DNA from: Marinoscillum sp965229915
GTDB taxonomy: Bacteria > Bacteroidota > Bacteroidia > Cytophagales > Cyclobacteriaceae
DNA length: 64,000 bases
Reading direction: 5' to 3'
Assembly (NCBI RefSeq): GCF_965229915.1
Contig: NZ_CBDDJZ010000001.1
Coordinates: 2,046,001-2,110,000 of the forward strand
The translations under genes and the position numbers were made by a program. This document shows positions 60,683-64,000 of this stretch, piece after piece. Every line of letters begins with the position of its first letter. Within the stretch, counting starts at the first letter, position 1. The notes under the pieces are model-generated. The model was not told where the DNA came from and ran no database searches. It saw only the letters and a list, made by a program, of their open reading frames with translations.

Positions 60683-62869
60683 TTAGTGAGCGTGTTCGGA
60701 CATGAATTTGATCCGCATGAGACGCACCTCATCTTCTGAATAATACTCTCCCAGTTCGTCCATGGCTTCTTCCATGCCATCTGTTTCGGCACTCATGAAA
60801 TAATCGGTAATATCATCTTGTCGATCATCGTCGAGTAGTTGATCAATGTAGTAGTCGAGATTGAGTTTGGTTCCACCGTAGCAGATGTTTTCAATCTCTG
60901 TGATGAGGTCCTCGTACTTCATATCCTTACTCTCGGCTATCTCCTCAAGGTCAATTTGACGGTCTATCTGCTGAATGATGAATATCTTGTTTTTGGACTT
61001 GGCCCCTGCAGACTTTACCAGTACGTCCGAAGCTGTGATGATGTCATTTTCATCTACATACTTCTCTATCATGGTCAGGAATGGCTTACCAAACTTTCGT
61101 GCTTTGCTCTCTCCCACACCCACGATTTTTATCAGATCGTCCATGGTGGTAGGATACAGGGTGGCCATTTCTTCCATAGAAGGCTCCTGAAAAATGACAT
61201 AAGGAGGCAATTCCTTCTCCTTGGCTACCTTTTTACGGAGACCCTTGATCATGTCGTAGAGGGTCTTATCGTATGCCGTAGTATTAATGGTTTCCTTTTC
61301 GATTTCCTCCTCTTCACCTTCTGTTTCGTATTCATGGTCTTTGACCAACTCCACCTCAAAAGGGTCGATCAGAAAATCAATGCCTTTCTGTGTTAGCTGA
61401 AATACCCCAGGGTGTTCTATGTCTTTTTTAATGAATTCATTTAGTAAGGTCTGACGAATCGTGGTTTTCCAAAAACGCTCATCACGTCCTTTTCCCTTTC
61501 CAAATACATCTAACTGGTTGTGATTATAACTTAAAATGTGCTCGGTCTCATTACCGACAAGTAGATTGGCAAGGTGATTTCTATCGAATCGTTCATCCGT
61601 CTGCCTTACGGCTTCTATGACCAGTTTAATTAAATCTGAACCTTCAAACCTTGGTCTTGGATGCAGGCAGTTGTCACATGCCTCACAGTTTTCCACCTTC
61701 CACTCTTCGCCGAAGTAATGCAGTAGTTGTTTTCTTCTGCACATGGCAGACTCAGCATAAAGTGAGACCTCATCCAGAAGAAACCTGGCGTTCTCGCGTT
61801 CTGTAACAGATTTGTCCTTATTAAATTTCTCCAGCTTTTGGATGTCATTATAGCTGTAGAACATGACCACCTTACTGACTATGCCATCTCTACCCGCACG
61901 ACCTGTCTCCTGGTAATAGCCCTCTATGGATTTAGGAGCATCATAGTGTACTACATACCTCACATCCGGCTTGTCGATCCCCATACCAAAAGCAATGGTG
62001 GCAACAATCACATCTACATCCTCATTGAGGAATGCATCTTGATTTTTCATTCGTAGGTTGGCTTCCATACCCGCGTGATAGGGAGCCACATTTACCCCAT
62101 TTACCTTCAAGAATTCTGCAATCTCTTCCACTTTTTTACGGCTGAGGCAATATATGATTCCGGATTCTCCCTTATGTTCCTTGACAAATTTTACCAACTG
62201 CTTTTTGGCTTGTTTTTTAGGCTTAACCTCATAGATCAGATTGGTTCGGTTAAATGAGCTTTGAAAAATCTCTGCTTCTTCCATTTCGAGATTCTTCTTG
62301 ATATCAAGCTGTACTTTAGGAGTGGCTGTAGCTGTCAAAGCGATGATAGGAATATCTCCAAGATCTTTGATGATCGCCTTTATTTTGCGGTATTCTGGTC
62401 GAAAGTCATGACCCCATTCAGATATACAGTGCGCCTCGTCCACAGCGACAAATGATAAGTTGGCTTGCTTCAGAAAGTCAATGTTAGACTCCTTGGTGAG
62501 TGACTCAGGGGCTACATACAGCAACTTCACTTCTCCTGCCAAGGTCTCCTTCTTCACCTTGGTGATTTCCCCTCTGCTCAAGGTACTATTAAGGAACTTA
62601 GCATTGATTCCTACCGCGTTCATTTGGTCCACCTGGTTCTTCATCAATGCTATCAATGGTGAAATAACAATCGCGGTACCTTCCTTCACTATGGCAGGCA
62701 ACTGATAACACAGTGATTTTCCCGCTCCTGTAGGCATGATCACGAAGGTGTTCTTACCCTCCATTACATGTTGAATGATTTGCTCTTGAGTACCTCGAAA
62801 GGTGTCGTAACCAAAAACTTTCTTTAAGGTACTTTTCAGCGTATTGTCAGTGCCTATCTCCATCATCAC
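60683..62869 (-). CDS. recQ: ATP-dependent DNA helicase RecQ
   Basis: This 728-residue SF2 helicase unwinds DNA during recombination and repair. Q motif and Walker A GTQEQIIQHV ... MPTGAGKSLCYQLPAIV, motif II AVDEAHCISEWGHDFRPEYR, motif VI YYQETGRAGRDG, zinc site CRRKQLLHYFGEEWKVENCE with CDNC, then an RQC wing domain (residues about 410-500) and an HRDC domain (YPTTMDDLIKIVGVGESKAR). The extra acidic C-terminal segment (about 120 residues) exceeds the E. coli enzyme. Divergent from the guanylyltransferase gene. Confidence 0.95.
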   Translation of the reverse strand: MMMEIGTDNTLKSTLKKVFGYDTFRGTQEQIIQHVMEGKNTFVIMPTGAGKSLCYQLPAIVKEGTAIVISPLIALMKNQVDQMNAVGINAKFLNSTLSRGEITKVKKETLAGEVKLLYVAPESLTKESNIDFLKQANLSFVAVDEAHCISEWGHDFRPEYRKIKAIIKDLGDIPIIALTATATPKVQLDIKKNLEMEEAEIFQSSFNRTNLIYEVKPKKQAKKQLVKFVKEHKGESGIIYCLSRKKVEEIAEFLKVNGVNVAPYHAGMEANLRMKNQDAFLNEDVDVIVATIAFGMGIDKPDVRYVVHYDAPKSIEGYYQETGRAGRDGIVSKVVMFYSYNDIQKLEKFNKDKSVTERENARFLLDEVSLYAESAMCRRKQLLHYFGEEWKVENCEACDNCLHPRPRFEGSDLIKLVIEAVRQTDERFDRNHLANLLVGNETEHILSYNHNQLDVFGKGKGRDERFWKTTIRQTLLNEFIKKDIEHPGVFQLTQKGIDFLIDPFEVELVKDHEYETEGEEEEIEKETINTTAYDKTLYDMIKGLRKKVAKEKELPPYVIFQEPSMEEMATLYPTTMDDLIKIVGVGESKARKFGKPFLTMIEKYVDENDIITASDVLVKSAGAKSKNKIFIIQQIDRQIDLEEIAESKDMKYEDLITEIENICYGGTKLNLDYYIDQLLDDDRQDDITDYFMSAETDGMEEAMDELGEYYSEDEVRLMRIKFMSEHAH

Positions 62870-62978
62870 AAAAATTTCTGTAATTAACTATAATTTACAC
62901 AAAATATACGACAGACATTCTCTCCATCTTCTATATTTTCCAGTGATTACGGCAAAGCCGCCAGGTTGATGAAATCAC

Positions 62979-62986
62979 TATCTTTG
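62979..62986 (+). promoter_or_regulatory. TATCTTTG -7 box upstream of the guanylyltransferase gene
   Basis: A perfect TAnnTTTG box lies in the 161-base divergent gap between recQ and the next gene, 44 bases before its ATG. No good -33 match. Confidence 0.45.
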
Positions 62987-63030
62987 TCTAAACTAATTCA
63001 CAATACGGAGATTTCCTTAAGAAACATTAT

Positions 63031-64000
63031 GAACAAGAATTTACATGTAGTGATAATGGCAGGAGGCACGGGAACAAGATTCTGGCCTTACAGCAGAAAC
63101 GATAAACCGAAGCAATTTATCGATGCTTTGGGCACTGGCCGTTCACTACTACAAATGACTTATGATCGATTCGCAGCTTCCGTGCCGAATGAGAATATTT
63201 GGATTGTCTCAAATGAAATCTACAGAGATCTTTTGAGCGAGCAATTGCCAGAATTGAGACAGGATAACATCTTGCTGGAACCACTTAAAAGAAATACAGC
63301 TCCTTGTATAGCTTATGCTGCCTATAAGATCAAGCAACAGGACCCTAATGCGATCATGGCTGTGTTGCCTTCTGATCATGTTATTTTCAAAGAAGAGAAG
63401 TTCCTGGAAGTGATTAATACGGCAGTTGAAGGCTGCGATGATCAGGCACTGATCACTATCGGCATAGAACCCAACAGACCTGAAACGGGCTATGGTTATA
63501 TTCAGTATTTGGACGATGTGGATAATCCGCTTAAACCCGTAAAAACCTTCACTGAAAAACCAGAATTAGATCTGGCAAAGAAGTTTTTGGAGAGTGGTGA
63601 CTTTGTGTGGAATGCTGGAATATTTGTTTGGAGTGTAAAGGCCATCATCAGTGCATTCGAAAAACACCAACCGGAGCTTGCTGAAACTTTTGAAGAGGGA
63701 AAAGAGCAATACTTCACTGAAAACGAAGCCTCATTTATCAAAGATGCATATGCGGTAAGCAAGAGCGTATCCATTGACTATGCCATTATGGAAAAGGCCG
63801 ATCACGTCAATGTAGTGCTAGGGGATTTTGGGTGGTCCGACCTGGGATCATGGAACGCACTACATGAAATCAAAGAAAAAGACAAGGACGGAAACGTATT
63901 GGAAGGGGACATCCTTACGTATCAATCCAAAGACAACTACATCCTGAGTAAATCCAAGCGTCTGATAGTGGCTGAAGGCCTGGAGGGATACCTCATAGCT
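63031..64000 (+). CDS. manC: Mannose-1-phosphate guanylyltransferase (truncated by window edge)
   Basis: The frame starts at ATG 63031 and is open to the last base, giving the first 323 residues. The nucleotidyltransferase signature is VVIMAGGTGTRFWPYSRNDK, followed by KPKQFIDALGTGRSLLQMTY, PLKRNTAPCIAYAAY, AVLPSDHVI and NPVKTFTEKPELDLAKKFLE-like segments, and GDFVWNAGIFVW with MEKADHVNVVLGDFGWSDLG. It makes GDP-mannose from GTP and mannose-1-phosphate for surface polysaccharides. Any C-terminal isomerase domain lies beyond the window; the visible part matches the single-domain type. Confidence 0.93.

Noticed and set aside
60839..61396. 185-residue plus-strand frame within recQ
   Set aside because: It is the antisense of well-conserved recQ domains and has no protein-like features.

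Overview
The window looks like chromosome from a gliding member of the Bacteroidota, most likely a marine Cytophagales relative. The evidence is a PorU/PorV pair of the type IX secretion system (T9SS), GldH beside a PSP1 (RicT-like) gene, a TonB-dependent receptor followed by a DUF4249 lipoprotein, PadR-linked FtsX permeases, DUF2911, DUF3667 and DUF1987 proteins, and promoter-like TAnnTTTG boxes typical of the phylum. I found no tRNA, rRNA, CRISPR array, phage gene or complete insertion sequence. Base composition looks even, so most of the window is ordinary core genome.

Layout. 1-2.2 kb: end of a TonB-dependent receptor, a DUF4249 lipoprotein and the wreck of a second DUF4249 gene. 2.3-9.2 kb: FtsX permease with its PadR regulator, an MFS transporter overlapping a short-chain dehydrogenase, an anchored unknown protein and a TetA-type MFS pump with a perfect palindrome upstream. 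9.4-12.4 kb: TldD/TldE peptidase pair. 12.4-13.5 kb: DUF4159 gene flanked by two families of REP-like inverted repeats. 13.5-20.4 kb: tightly overlapping MoxR / DUF58 / BatA-like / DUF4175-like / large membrane protein operon. 20.4-26.9 kb: membrane and housekeeping genes (DUF3667, MATE, NUDIX, RNase HII, CsaA-like, chloramphenicol-acetyltransferase-like).

27.0-30.4 kb is the most unusual part: a compact signalling island with an H-NOX haem sensor, a SpoIIE-type PP2C phosphatase, two SiaC-like (DUF1987) proteins that both keep the presumed phosphorylatable Thr, a SpoIIAA/STAS-like protein and a small unknown partner. It looks like a gas-responsive partner-switching system without a local kinase.

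30.4-36.7 kb: VOC protein, exonuclease III, GcvT, ComB, YciI, DUF2721, MazG-like, lipoprotein, DUF2911 and YicC. 36.7-48.3 kb is envelope-related: an Omp85-type barrel fused to a beta-propeller and an apparently inactive peptidase domain, a FAD oxidoreductase, a metallo-beta-lactamase-fold hydrolase, PssA, PorU, PorV and an M16 peptidase homologue that has lost its metal ligands. 48.3-64 kb: WG-repeat exported protein, HemA, helix-hairpin-helix protein, large SF1 helicase with DUF5995, GldH, RicT-like, PurD, RecQ and the start of a mannose-1-phosphate guanylyltransferase cut by the window edge.

All family assignments come from motif recognition by eye. No database search was run.
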